Positions 27,167 through 36,361 of a stretch of 64,000 nucleotides of DNA are shown here, piece by piece (within the stretch, counting starts at the first letter, position 1; each line of letters starts with the position of its first letter). The notes under the pieces are model-generated. The model did not search any database and had not been told where the DNA came from. It worked only from the letters and a program-made list of their open reading frames with translations. The stretch lies in NCBI RefSeq assembly GCF_000799565.1, contig NZ_JUHB01000001.1:3165501-3229500 (forward strand), written 5' to 3'. This DNA is from Cellulophaga sp. Hel_I_12. GTDB taxonomy: Bacteria > Bacteroidota > Bacteroidia > Flavobacteriales > Flavobacteriaceae. A program made the translations under genes and the position numbers.

Positions 27167-29035
27167 ATGAAAAAAGTTAGTTCATTTCTCTCCCTATTAC
27201 TATTACTTGTTAGTTGTGGGATTACAAAGAATATTAAAACAGCAGATAAAGTAGCCATAAAAGTGAGTATGGATTTAGTGAATGTCAATGATGATAAAGT
27301 ATTAGTGGCTTTAGATCCAGGGGCATTTACAAGCGATGAAGTTTCTTTTTATATCCCAAAAACTGTTCCTGGAACTTATAGCACAGATAATTACGGAAAG
27401 TATATCGAGAGTTTTAAAGCGTTTGATTATAAAGGTGCTGAATTAAGTGTTTCTAAAACGGATGAGAATACATGGAAAATCAGTAACGGTAAAAGTTTGG
27501 ATCGAATATCGTACTATGTAAACGATACGTATGACAGTGAAGCAGAACAGGAAGAGGCTGTATTTTCTCCAGCAGGAACTAATATCTTGAAAGGAGAAAA
27601 CTTTATGCTAAATCTTCATGGGTTTGTAGGCTATTTTGAAAACTTAGAAGAAGCAGCCTATGAAATTTTTATAAAAAAACCGACAAATTTAACAGCGACA
27701 ACATCTTTAAAAGCATTAAATAATGCAACTGTAACGAGTGATGAAGATGCATTTTACGCCTCGCGTTATTTTGAAGTGACAGATAATCCTATCCTATATG
27801 CGAAATCCGATGTGGTTTCCTTTGAAGTAAGTGGTATCACTGTGAATTTGAGTGTATATTCTCCAACGGGTATTTATAAAGCTAGTGATTTAAAAGAGAG
27901 CATGTTAAATATGATGACGGCTCAAAAAGCATTTTTAGGAAATGTCAATAGCACCCAACAATACACTATTTTATTGTACTTGTCTAAAATAGAAAATGAT
28001 GCCAATGGGTTTGGTGCTTTAGAACACCATACGTCTACAGTGGTTGTTTTACCAGAGCAAATGGATAAAGAACGATTAGAGCAAGCAATGGTAGATGTTG
28101 TTTCGCACGAGTTTTTTCATATCGTAACGCCTTTAAGTGTGCATTCTGAAGAAATTAAGTACTTTGATTTTAACGATCCTAAAATGTCGCAACACCTTTG
28201 GATGTATGAAGGTACCACAGAATATTTTGCTAATCTTTTTCAAATTCAACAAGGTTTAATTGAAGAGGCTGATTTTTATAATCGCATTATGGGTAAAATA
28301 AATAATGCCAAGAGCTATGATGATAGTATGTCTTTTACCATGATGAGTAAAAATGTCTTGGAAGAACCCTACAAAGCAAATTACGGGAACGTCTATGAAA
28401 AGGGGGCATTAATTAATATGGCACTTGATATTAGTTTACGAGATTTAAGTAATGGAGAAAAAAGCGTACTCTGGTTGTTAAAAGAATTATCCAGTAGGTA
28501 TGGTGAAAACAAACCTTTTAAAGATGCTGACTTGTTTGCTGAAGTGGTAAGCATGACCTATCCAGAAATTGGCTTGTTTTTTAAAACTCATGTGCTGGGA
28601 GAAGAACCCATCGATTACACCAAGTATTTAGCAAAAGTTGGTTTAGAAATGGGGACTAAGGTAGAACAAAGTGGATACTTTTTGCAAGGACAAGTTCCTT
28701 TTATTGATGTTGATGCAGACAACAACGATGCTATATATGTTCGTGAGGGCATAGAATTGAATAGTTTTTTAGTTGATCTTGGGGTACAGGGCGGTGATGT
28801 AATTAAAAGTATAGATGGTGCGGCTATTACTTTAGAAAGCATTCGACCCATTATTGGTCAGAGTTTTGGTTGGACACCAGAAAAAGAAATTACCATGGTT
28901 GTAATGCGTGATGATACGGAGCTAAGCTTGAAGGGAAAGGTAGGATCACCCACGTTGAAAACTAAAACTATTGTTCCAGTCCAGAACGCTACACCAGCGC
29001 AATTAGCCCTGCGTGAAGCTTGGATGAAAGGATAA
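27167..29035 (+). CDS. M61 family glycyl aminopeptidase-like metalloprotease (lipoprotein)
   Basis: A 622-residue exported zinc peptidase. The N terminus has a hydrophobic segment and the lipobox-like LLLVSCG, so probably a lipoprotein in the periplasm or on the outer membrane. The middle carries the zinc motif HEFFH (residues 314-318), followed by WMYEGTTEYFANL with the third ligand glutamate. A PDZ-like domain near the C terminus includes LGVQGGDVIKSIDGAAI and helps bind substrate peptides. This layout matches M61 aminopeptidases with a PDZ domain. Related enzymes prefer N-terminal Gly or Ala; the specificity here is not known. A hairpin terminator follows. Confidence 0.9.
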   Translation: MKKVSSFLSLLLLLVSCGITKNIKTADKVAIKVSMDLVNVNDDKVLVALDPGAFTSDEVSFYIPKTVPGTYSTDNYGKYIESFKAFDYKGAELSVSKTDENTWKISNGKSLDRISYYVNDTYDSEAEQEEAVFSPAGTNILKGENFMLNLHGFVGYFENLEEAAYEIFIKKPTNLTATTSLKALNNATVTSDEDAFYASRYFEVTDNPILYAKSDVVSFEVSGITVNLSVYSPTGIYKASDLKESMLNMMTAQKAFLGNVNSTQQYTILLYLSKIENDANGFGALEHHTSTVVVLPEQMDKERLEQAMVDVVSHEFFHIVTPLSVHSEEIKYFDFNDPKMSQHLWMYEGTTEYFANLFQIQQGLIEEADFYNRIMGKINNAKSYDDSMSFTMMSKNVLEEPYKANYGNVYEKGALINMALDISLRDLSNGEKSVLWLLKELSSRYGENKPFKDADLFAEVVSMTYPEIGLFFKTHVLGEEPIDYTKYLAKVGLEMGTKVEQSGYFLQGQVPFIDVDADNNDAIYVREGIELNSFLVDLGVQGGDVIKSIDGAAITLESIRPIIGQSFGWTPEKEITMVVMRDDTELSLKGKVGSPTLKTKTIVPVQNATPAQLALREAWMKG

Positions 29036-29058
29036 ATTTTGTTACAAATGATTATAAG

Positions 29059-29093
29059 AAAGACTGTCTCATGATTTGGGATGGTCTTTTTTG
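29059..29093 (+). terminator. Terminator after the M61 peptidase
   Basis: AAAGAC pairs with GTCTTT around an inner TCTCA/TGGGA stem, followed by a run of six Ts. Confidence 0.7.
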
Positions 29094-29244
29094 TTTTAGG
29101 AAAGTAAGCGTAGCTAAATGACTTGCGAATTAATAAGCTCTGGTGGTTATTTATTTTTTTAGGCTTGTTCAGGATAGGCCAAGTAGGATGTTAAGTATCT
29201 ACGTTTTTTCGGTTCTTGAGGTTGTATACAGTTGTTGTAAAATA

Positions 29245-29280
29245 AAAAAGCCGTTTTACTGAAAAGTAAAACGGCTTTTT
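29245..29280. terminator. Terminator of tsf (bidirectional shape)
   Basis: A perfect 16-bp stem (AAAAAGCCGTTTTACT and its complement) with a GAAA tetraloop and T-run lies 21 nt past the tsf stop. Because it begins with five As it can also stop plus-strand transcripts from the M61 gene. Confidence 0.88.
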
Positions 29281-29301
29281 AAATATGTATTTTGTTTGAT
29301 A

Positions 29302-30261
29302 TTATCCTAAGGTAACACGTTTAAACGAAGTTACTGCTAAACCATCTTGTGCAGAGGATACATACGTAGCTACATTTATTTTGTCATCTTTAATAAAATT
29401 CTGATCTAATAAACATTGTTCCTGATCTAAAGTAGTATTATCAGATATAAAACGTTCCATTTTCCCAGGTAAAATTTTATCCCAAATTTGCTCTGGTTTA
29501 CCTTCAGCTTTTAATTCAGCTTTTGCAGCTTCTTCAGCTTTAGCCATAACCGCTGGGCTTAATTGACTCATAGAAATATAATGAGGAACATTTTTAAGTG
29601 TTTTACCTAATCTTCCTAGTTCTTCATTCTCTTTTTCAATGACTGCGATTCTAGCTTCAGTTTCTGAAGCAACAAAATCAGCGTCAAAATCCTTGTAAGA
29701 TAAGGTAGTAGCGCCCATAGAAGCGATTTGCATAGCCACATCTTTACCTACTTCTTCGTTCTTTGAAGTTAAACCTACTAAAGCCGCAATTTTGTTGATA
29801 TGCACATAACTACCAACATAAGGTGCTTCTAATTTTTCAAAAGCAGTAATGTCTAATTTTTCACCAATAACACCAGTTTGTTCTACTAATTTATCAGCAA
29901 CCGTCATGCCACCAAAATCTGATGCTAAAAAGGCTTCCTTAGTATCAAAATGAAGTGCTTTTTCAGCAAGTTCGTTCGCTAAGGCTACGAAGTTTTCGTT
30001 TTTACCCACGAAATCAGTTTCACAACCTAAAACAATGGCAACGCCAGAAGTGTGGTCTGCATTTACTTTTGCAATAGCGGCACCTTCTGTGTTTTCTCTA
30101 TCTGCTCTTTTTGCTGCAACTTTTTGTCCTTTTTTACGAAGCACATCAATAGCTTTGTCAAAATCTCCTTCAGCTTCAACTAAAGCATTTTTGCAATCCA
30201 TCATTCCAGCTCCAGTGGCTTGTCTTAATTTATTTACTTCTGCGGCGGTAATTTTTACCAT
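29302..30261 (-). CDS. tsf: Translation elongation factor Ts
   Basis: Exchanges GDP for GTP on EF-Tu. The N-terminal UBA-like domain and core signatures are clear: LRQATGAGMMDCKNALVEAEGD, then ENTEGAAIAK and GCETDFVGKNENF. The product has 319 residues, longer than the E. coli protein (about 280), as usual for Bacteroidota. The C-terminal part includes KILPGKMERFISDNTTLDQE. It is downstream of rpsB (114-nt spacer with two small palindromes) and upstream of a strong terminator. Confidence 0.96.
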   Translation of the reverse strand: MVKITAAEVNKLRQATGAGMMDCKNALVEAEGDFDKAIDVLRKKGQKVAAKRADRENTEGAAIAKVNADHTSGVAIVLGCETDFVGKNENFVALANELAEKALHFDTKEAFLASDFGGMTVADKLVEQTGVIGEKLDITAFEKLEAPYVGSYVHINKIAALVGLTSKNEEVGKDVAMQIASMGATTLSYKDFDADFVASETEARIAVIEKENEELGRLGKTLKNVPHYISMSQLSPAVMAKAEEAAKAELKAEGKPEQIWDKILPGKMERFISDNTTLDQEQCLLDQNFIKDDKINVATYVSSAQDGLAVTSFKRVTLG

Positions 30262-30280
30262 CTTTTATTTCTTTTTTATA

Positions 30281-30340
30281 ATTCCCGCCTAAGCGGGAAT
30301 CTTAAATTAGTATTATTTTTTAGCCCTCTTGTAGAAGAGG
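30281..30340. repeat. Two small palindromes in the rpsB-tsf spacer
   Basis: A perfect 8-bp inverted repeat ATTCCCGC-CTAA-GCGGGAAT spans 30281-30300. A 6-bp one, CCTCTT-GTAG-AAGAGG, spans 30325-30340. Neither is followed by a T-run on the minus strand, so they are not standard terminators of rpsB. They could be a dispersed REP-like element or sites of mRNA processing. Confidence 0.6.
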
Positions 30341-30375
30341 TTGTAATTGCTTTTTAGTCCATAGGGGGCCGAAGA

Positions 30376-31458
30376 CTATTCTTCGATACCACCTTTGGCC
30401 TTATCTTGCCACTCTTTTAATTCGTCCCATTTTCCTTCAGCAGCCATTTTAGCTTGTTTTGGCCATGAAGCAGGATTTTTAGATACAAATTTTGGACCAG
30501 CTTCTTCTAAAATTTCTTTTAAATCATCTTCTGATTTTGCTGCTAATTTAGCAAAAGTGGTAATCCCTGAATCTTGAAATATTTGAGAAATTTTTGGACC
30601 AATACCTTCAACTTTTGTTAAGTCATCTGCTTGAACGTCAGCTTTTTTCTTAGCTGGAGCCTCTGTTTTGGTATCCTCATCTTTCTTAGCAACTTCTTTT
30701 ACTTCAGCTTTTTTCTTTTTTGGAGCTTTTTCTTCGTCGCCACCTTCTTTTCCTGATTGCTTCTCTGATTTACGTTCAGATAAACCTTCAGCAATAGCGT
30801 CAGTAACGTGTGTTAAAATAGCCTCGATAGATTTTGAAGCATCATCGTTAGATGGAATAATATAGTCTAATAATCGCGGATCAGAGTTCGTATCTGCCAT
30901 AGCGAAAATTGGAATTTTTAATTTGATAGCTTCTTTTACGGCAATGTGCTCACGCATGGTATCGACAATAAATAAAGCACCTGGTAAACGTGTCATTTCA
31001 GAAATAGAACCTAAGTTCTTTTCTAATTTTGCACGTAAACGATCAACTTGAAGACGTTCTTTCTTAGATAAGGTCAAGAATGTACCGTCTTTTTTCATTC
31101 TATCAATAGTAGCCATTTTTTTAACAGCCTTACGAATAGTTACAAAGTTGGTTAACATTCCACCTGGCCATCTTTCTGTGATGTACGGCATGTTTACTTT
31201 TGATACTTTTTCAGAAACGATATCTTTTGCTTGCTTTTTAGTCGCAACGAAAAGAATTTTTCTACCGGACGCCGCTATTTTTTTTAAAGCTTCATTAGCT
31301 TCTTCTAATTTTGCAGCTGTTTTGTAAAGATTGATAACGTGAATACCGTTACGCTCCATGTAGATGTAAGGAGCCATGTTCGGATTCCATTTTCTTGTAA
31401 GGTGACCAAAATGTACACCTGCCTCTAAAAGGTCTTTTACTTCAATTTTGTTTGCCAT
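30376..31458 (-). CDS. rpsB: 30S ribosomal protein S2 with C-terminal helix-hairpin-helix-like extension
   Basis: Residues 1 to about 225 are a standard S2: VKDLLEAGVHFGHLTRKWNP, KILFVATKKQAKDIV, RWPGGMLTNFVTIRKAV and FAMADTNSDPRLLDYIIPSND. S2 is a late-assembling small-subunit protein on the back of the 30S particle. A Lys/Glu/Ala-rich linker (about 230-275) then leads to an extra domain, residues 276-360, with DDLTKVEGIGPKISQIF, typical of helix-hairpin-helix folds, and WPKQAKMAAEGKWDELKEW. Total length 360 against about 240 in E. coli. A similar tail occurs on ActC in this same window. tsf follows downstream. Confidence 0.95.
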   Translation of the reverse strand: MANKIEVKDLLEAGVHFGHLTRKWNPNMAPYIYMERNGIHVINLYKTAAKLEEANEALKKIAASGRKILFVATKKQAKDIVSEKVSKVNMPYITERWPGGMLTNFVTIRKAVKKMATIDRMKKDGTFLTLSKKERLQVDRLRAKLEKNLGSISEMTRLPGALFIVDTMREHIAVKEAIKLKIPIFAMADTNSDPRLLDYIIPSNDDASKSIEAILTHVTDAIAEGLSERKSEKQSGKEGGDEEKAPKKKKAEVKEVAKKDEDTKTEAPAKKKADVQADDLTKVEGIGPKISQIFQDSGITTFAKLAAKSEDDLKEILEEAGPKFVSKNPASWPKQAKMAAEGKWDELKEWQDKAKGGIEE

Positions 31459-31611
31459 TTTTTTGTACTTAGTTTACGTTCTGTTGAATTAGCAATAAAG
31501 GAGTGGCACGTTTTTTTTTTGTGGCCTCCAATATTTAGATGCTAAACTAGTTTCCAAAAAGCTGTATGCCTTCTGGACAACAACAACTTGATTTTTAAAT
31601 TTAATCTAGAT

Positions 31612-31626
31612 TCCGAAGTCTTCGGA
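31612..31626. repeat. Palindrome in the rpsI-rpsB spacer
   Basis: TCCGAAGTCTTCGGA is a perfect 15-nt palindrome, flanked by AATCT and AGATT that extend the symmetry with a 3-nt bulge. It lies next to the hairpin at 31648-31675. Function unknown. Confidence 0.5.
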
Positions 31627-31647
31627 TTAGATTTTCAATGAACTTAT

Positions 31648-31675
31648 AAAAGGTGCTACTTGCATAGCACCTTTT
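31648..31675 (-). terminator. Hairpin terminator after rpsI
   Basis: A perfect 11-bp stem AAAAGGTGCTA / TAGCACCTTTT with a 6-nt loop lies 37 nt past the rpsI stop. The T-run is short (TTTT), so termination may be partial and allow some read-through to rpsB. Confidence 0.7.
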
Positions 31676-31711
31676 AATTTTATAATGTACTGAATTAATT
31701 TCAGTAGTGTA

Positions 31712-32098
31712 TTAACGTTTAGAGAACTGGAATTTCTTACGAGCTTTCTTCTGACCAAATTTCTTACGTTCAACCATTCTAGGGTCTCTTGTAAGTAAAC
31801 CTTCTGGTTTCAAAATCAATCTGTTTTCTGCGTCTATTTCGCATAAAGCTCTAGATAAAGCTAAACGAATCGCTTCAGCTTGACCAGTAATACCCCCACC
31901 AAAAACATTTACATTTACATTGTACGTGTCATTCGTGTTAGTCAAAGTAAAAGCTTGCTTTACTTTATACTGTAATGTTGCTGTAGGAAAATATACAGCT
32001 AAGTCTTTTTTGTTGATAGTAATTTTACCATCACCATCTGAAAGATATACACGAGCAACAGCCGTTTTTCTTCTTCCTATTTTGTGAATTACGTCCAT
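31712..32098 (-). CDS. rpsI: 30S ribosomal protein S9
   Basis: A small-subunit protein whose C-terminal tail reaches the P-site tRNA. At 128 residues it is full length, with GRRKTAVARVYLSDGDGKITINKK-type N-terminal features, the VFGGGITGQAEAIRLALSRAL core and the conserved basic tail ending FQFSKR. The start overlaps the rplM stop by one base (TAATG), so the two are translationally coupled, as in the conserved L13-S9 operon. Confidence 0.98.
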   Translation of the reverse strand: MDVIHKIGRRKTAVARVYLSDGDGKITINKKDLAVYFPTATLQYKVKQAFTLTNTNDTYNVNVNVFGGGITGQAEAIRLALSRALCEIDAENRLILKPEGLLTRDPRMVERKKFGQKKARKKFQFSKR

Positions 32099-32553
32099 TA
32101 TTTAAGGTCGTTTAAATTAATAACAGTTGGTTTCTGAGCTTCCTGACCGTGTTGAGCACCTTCGTAAACTTTTAAATTACGAAAAATCGCAGCACCTAAT
32201 CTGTTTTTTGGAAGCATACCCTTTACAGATCGTTCAACGATGCTTATTGGGTTTTTAGCTAAAGCTTCAGAAGCAGTTTGAAATCTTTGTCCGCCTGGAT
32301 AACCAGTATGGCGTACATAAGTTTTAGTTGCCCACTTATTGCCAGTTAAGTTTATTTTTTCTGCGTTGATAACTACTACATTATCTCCACAATCTACGTG
32401 CGGTGTAAAGCTTGGCTTGTATTTTCCTCTTAATATCTTTGCAACTTTCGAAGCAAAACGACCTAATGTTTGTCCTTCAGCATCAACCAACACCCATTGT
32501 TTATCAACAGTTGCTTTGTTCGCGGAAATTGTTTTGTAAGTTAATGTGTCCAC
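32098..32553 (-). CDS. rplM: 50S ribosomal protein L13
   Basis: An early-assembling large-subunit protein of 151 residues with the typical WVLVDAEGQTLGRFASKVA, VVVINAEKINLTGNK and RSVKGMLPKNRLG motifs. It is the first gene of the rplM-rpsI operon. A consensus Bacteroidota promoter lies 47-77 nt upstream. The leader is short and contains no obvious riboswitch. Confidence 0.98.
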   Translation of the reverse strand: MDTLTYKTISANKATVDKQWVLVDAEGQTLGRFASKVAKILRGKYKPSFTPHVDCGDNVVVINAEKINLTGNKWATKTYVRHTGYPGGQRFQTASEALAKNPISIVERSVKGMLPKNRLGAAIFRNLKVYEGAQHGQEAQKPTVINLNDLK

Positions 32554-32599
32554 AGTATTTTTTTATTTATTAAACACTTAAATCCCGTTTATTGGGGTG

Positions 32600-32630
32600 C
32601 AAATGTACATTAATAAACTTGAATTGCAAA
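32600..32630 (-). promoter_or_regulatory. Consensus Bacteroidota promoter of rplM-rpsI
   Basis: Read on the minus strand: TTTG (32630-32627), exactly 19 nt, then TACATTTG (32607-32600). This is a perfect match to TTTG-N19-TAnnTTTG, the housekeeping sigma consensus of this phylum. Confidence 0.85.
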
Positions 32631-32797
32631 TACTTGTTTCTAAATTATTCTTTTTTTTTTAAAGTCTTTGTTTTTAGGTCTTTGAATTCACATGAAAATG
32701 CGCTAAACTTTTTTGATACTACTTATAATTTATAATTTCGCTTGTAATAATAAGGTGATTATTTCGTTTGTTATTCTGAATTGTAAATATACTTGTA

Positions 32798-33292
32798 ATG
32801 AAACGAATTATTTTAGCCGCTATGGTATGTGCAACACTTAGCCTTTCATGTTCTGAAGATAAAAATGAGGATGCTATGATAGCATCAAATTTGGTAGGAG
32901 TTTGGGAGTTTTCTGAGTTAGATACTGCTAACGCTACCGGGAATGTGAATTTAATTAATGACATTTTAATGAATTTGGTGGCCTCTGGATGTGATATTCT
33001 GAGCTACGACTTTAAAAGCGACCAAACAGTAACGGCTTCTTATAGAGATTTTACCGAGACCGGAAGAGATGTCAATCTAGGTGGAACGGGCTTGTTGATT
33101 GAATGTCCGAGTAATGTTATCATGACTTCTGGTGTTTGGGAATTGAATGGAGATCAACTTTCTTTTATTGATACGAGTGGAAGCATTGAAACAGTGACTA
33201 TTGAAATCGACGGTAATACCTTGACGATTCCTGGTGAAGTTCTCGATGAAGATAATTTAGCAGGTACCAAAGCAATCTTTATTAAACAATAA
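32798..33292 (+). CDS. Lipocalin-like domain lipoprotein
   Basis: A 164-residue exported protein. The N terminus has a hydrophobic stretch and the lipobox LSLSC, so it is a likely lipoprotein. After a short acidic spacer it shows the lipocalin-like pattern LVGVWEFSEL, later SYDFKSDQTVTASYRDF and GVWELNGDQLSFIDTSG, with alternating beta strands. Similar small lipoproteins are very common in Bacteroidota and mostly of unknown role. It stands alone between divergent rplM-rpsI and convergent polA. Confidence 0.75.
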   Translation: MKRIILAAMVCATLSLSCSEDKNEDAMIASNLVGVWEFSELDTANATGNVNLINDILMNLVASGCDILSYDFKSDQTVTASYRDFTETGRDVNLGGTGLLIECPSNVIMTSGVWELNGDQLSFIDTSGSIETVTIEIDGNTLTIPGEVLDEDNLAGTKAIFIKQ

Positions 33293-33376
33293 AGAAATAC
33301 GACGATACCAATATATTAAGTTCCCAAAAAGCTCGGCCTACGGGCTAAGGTTTAGGGAAACATAGGAGTTAAGAAC

Positions 33377-33409
33377 AAAAGTCAAGAGCCAAAAATCTTG
33401 ACTTTTTTT
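33377..33409 (-). terminator. Terminator of polA
   Basis: AAAAGTCAAGA pairs with TCTTGACTTTT across an 8-nt loop. On the minus strand the upstream arm overlaps the polA stop codon and the stem ends in TTTTGTTC. The plus-strand T-run also suits the lipoprotein gene. Confidence 0.75.
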
Positions 33410-36245
33410 AATGAGCCTCCAGCCAATTTTCTCCAACACCTATTTCTACATCCAAAGGAACACTAAGGATGTAGGCGTTTTCCATCTCTGCTTTGATAAG
33501 TGTTTTCATTTCTTCAAGCTCGGGTTTATATACGTCAAAAACCAATTCATCATGTACTTGTAAAAGCATTTTTGTTTTATACGAACCAGCCACTAATTTT
33601 TTGTGGATGTTAATCATCGCGATTTTTATAATATCAGCGGCGCTCCCTTGAATCGGAGCATTTACAGCGTTTCGCTCTGCTGCGCCACGAACTATAGCAT
33701 TACTACCGTTAATATCCTTTAAATACCTGCGCCTGCCTAAAACCGTTTGCACATACCCGTTGTCACGCGCAAAATCAACAAGCTCACTCATGTAATTTCT
33801 CAATTTTGGGTAGGTTTTATAATAGGTATCTATCAAATCTTTTGATTCTGCTCTGGATAAGTCTGTCTGATTGCTTAGTCCGAATGCGGAAACTCCGTAG
33901 ATGATCCCGAAATTTACTGTTTTAGCATTGCTTCTTTGTTCACGAGTAACCTGGTCAATAGGAACATTAAATACTTTTGAAGCTGTGGAAGCGTGAATAT
34001 CTTCACCATTTTTAAAAGCTTCAATCATGGTCGTTTCTTCGCTTAATGCGGCAATAATTCGGAGTTCAATTTGAGAATAATCAGCAGCAAGTAAGGTGTA
34101 ATTTTCATCTCTTGGAACAAAAGCTTTCCGAACTTGTCTTCCGCGTTCTGTTCGAATAGGGATGTTTTGAAGGTTTGGATTGTTACTACTTAAACGACCA
34201 GTTGCGGCGACAGTTTGCATGTAATCGGTGTGCACACGTCCAGTACTTGGCGCTACTTGATCAGGTAAAGCGTCTACGTAGGTGCTTTTGAGCTTGCTTA
34301 AACCTCTATATTCTAAAACATTTTTAATGATGTCATGATCTTTAGCCAAATACGAAAGCACATCTTCTGCTGTAGAATACTGGCCTGTTTTTGTTTTTTT
34401 AGGTTTGGCTATTAGTTTTAGTTTATCAAATAAAATATCACCTAATTGTTTTGGAGACGCTATATTAAATTCCTCACCCGCTTGCTCGTAAATGTTGGTT
34501 TCCAAGTTTTTGATGTCATTATTCAAATCTTCAGAAAGTGAGTTAAGAAATTTCTCATCCAAATTAATACCTTCTAATTCCATATCCGCTAAAACATGTA
34601 ACAATGGAATTTCAATGTTATTAAATAGATCTTCGGTTTTAGCCTCGGTGAGTTCTGGCTTAAAATGTTGGGCTAATTGAAAGGTAACATCAGCATCTTC
34701 CACCGCATATTCCGTTTGCTTTTCCAAGGGAACTTCGCGCATGTTTAGTTGATTTTTTCCTTTTTTTCCGATTAATTCGGTGATGGAAACAGGCGTATAG
34801 TTTAAATAGGTTTCGGCTAGTACTTCCATATTATGGCGCATATCAGGATTTATCAGGTAATGTGCTAGCATGGTATCGAAGCATTTTCCTTTTACAGATA
34901 CCTTGTATTTGTCTAAAACTTTAATATCATATTTTAAATTTTGACCTATTTTTTCTATGGCTTCGTTTTCAAAGAAAGGGCGTAATTCTTCTATGATTTT
35001 TTGAACTTCTGACTGATCTTCTGGAAAGGGAATGTAGTATCCTTTAAAAGCTTCCCAAGAAAATGCAATGCCTACTAATTCTGCGGTTAGCGGATCTAAA
35101 CCTGTGGTTTCTGTATCAAAACAAACCGATGTTTGTTGTAGTAAGTTTTTTAAAAATAGTGTCATTCCCATACCGGGTGCTATACTTTGATACACATGCG
35201 ATACGTCTTTAATCGTTTTTCTGCTGGAGTATTCTTGTATGGTCTCAGCAGCGGTATTTGGGTCTCCGCCAAATAATGAAAATTGTCCGCCACCGGCTTC
35301 TTTTACTTGAGCTCTTGCGGTAGGTGTACTGGTTACTTGTGTCGCTGTTTCGGTGTCTTCACCAGAGAATAGCTTTAAAAACTGATCTTTTAGTCGTCTA
35401 AACTCTAATTCTTCAAAAAGGATTTGTACTTTTTCAGCATCTGGTGTTGAAAGTTCATAATCTTTGGCATTAAAAGTTACATCACAATCAATACAAATCG
35501 TGGCTAACTTTTTTGAAAGTAAACCCAATTCGGCATTTTCGGCTACTTTTTCTTTCATTTTACCTTTTAGCTTATCGGTATTTGCTAAAAGATTCTCCAT
35601 AGTGCCGAATTCTTCAAGGAATTTTTTGGCAGTTTTTTCACCCACACCAGGCAATCCAGGAATATTATCACTGGCATCGCCCATCATTCCTAAATAATCA
35701 ATGACCTGTTCTGGGCGCTCTACACCAAAACGTTTTTGAATTTCTGGAATTCCCCAAATTTCTATTCCGTTACCCATTCTTGCAGGGCGATACATAAATA
35801 TATTTTCAGAAACCAACTGCCCAAAATCTTTATCGGGAGTAACCATGAACACTTTATAATCTTCTTTTTCGGCCTGTTTTGCAAGTGTACCAATAATATC
35901 ATCGGCTTCCCAACCTTCTAATACAACAACCGGTATATGCATGGCTTTTAGAATATCTTGGATATACGGAATAGCGATCCGGATAGCATCGGGTGTTTCA
36001 GAACGATTGGCTTTGTATTCAGGAAAAAGCTCAGTGCGTTCTGTGCTTCCGCCTTTGTCAAAACACACGGCGAGGTGATCTGGTTTTTCTCTTCGAATAA
36101 CATCTAAAAGCGAATTCATAAACCCCATAATAGCAGAAGTATCCATGCCTTTAGAGTTTATTCTTGGATTTTTAATTAATGCGTAATAGCCGCGAAAAAT
36201 TAATGCATACGCATCGAGTAAAAAAAGTCTTTTTTGTTCTGCCAT
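33408..36245 (-). CDS. polA: DNA polymerase I
   Basis: A 945-residue, complete three-domain Pol I for Okazaki fragment processing and repair. The N-terminal 5'-3' nuclease has LFLLDAYALIFRGYYA, EADDIIGTLA and LPGVGEKTAKKFL. The proofreading domain appears intact, with CFDTETTGLDP, IGQNLKYDIKVL and YAVEDADVTFQLA. The polymerase domain has DYSQIELRIIAALS (motif A), RSNAKTVNFGIIYGVSAFGL (motif B, with the Phe that selects against dideoxynucleotides) and QVHDELVFD (motif C). Transcribed alone, with a terminator at its stop codon. Confidence 0.97.
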   Translation of the reverse strand: MAEQKRLFLLDAYALIFRGYYALIKNPRINSKGMDTSAIMGFMNSLLDVIRREKPDHLAVCFDKGGSTERTELFPEYKANRSETPDAIRIAIPYIQDILKAMHIPVVVLEGWEADDIIGTLAKQAEKEDYKVFMVTPDKDFGQLVSENIFMYRPARMGNGIEIWGIPEIQKRFGVERPEQVIDYLGMMGDASDNIPGLPGVGEKTAKKFLEEFGTMENLLANTDKLKGKMKEKVAENAELGLLSKKLATICIDCDVTFNAKDYELSTPDAEKVQILFEELEFRRLKDQFLKLFSGEDTETATQVTSTPTARAQVKEAGGGQFSLFGGDPNTAAETIQEYSSRKTIKDVSHVYQSIAPGMGMTLFLKNLLQQTSVCFDTETTGLDPLTAELVGIAFSWEAFKGYYIPFPEDQSEVQKIIEELRPFFENEAIEKIGQNLKYDIKVLDKYKVSVKGKCFDTMLAHYLINPDMRHNMEVLAETYLNYTPVSITELIGKKGKNQLNMREVPLEKQTEYAVEDADVTFQLAQHFKPELTEAKTEDLFNNIEIPLLHVLADMELEGINLDEKFLNSLSEDLNNDIKNLETNIYEQAGEEFNIASPKQLGDILFDKLKLIAKPKKTKTGQYSTAEDVLSYLAKDHDIIKNVLEYRGLSKLKSTYVDALPDQVAPSTGRVHTDYMQTVAATGRLSSNNPNLQNIPIRTERGRQVRKAFVPRDENYTLLAADYSQIELRIIAALSEETTMIEAFKNGEDIHASTASKVFNVPIDQVTREQRSNAKTVNFGIIYGVSAFGLSNQTDLSRAESKDLIDTYYKTYPKLRNYMSELVDFARDNGYVQTVLGRRRYLKDINGSNAIVRGAAERNAVNAPIQGSAADIIKIAMINIHKKLVAGSYKTKMLLQVHDELVFDVYKPELEEMKTLIKAEMENAYILSVPLDVEIGVGENWLEAH

Positions 36246-36361
36246 TGTATTTCTTATTGAAGGAACTTATTCAAGAATTTCAAAACTACGAAGATTATAT
36301 AAATTTTCTTCGTTGCAAGATAGTTTTGTCTTCCTTACTTTAGGGGCTAAAATATACCAAA

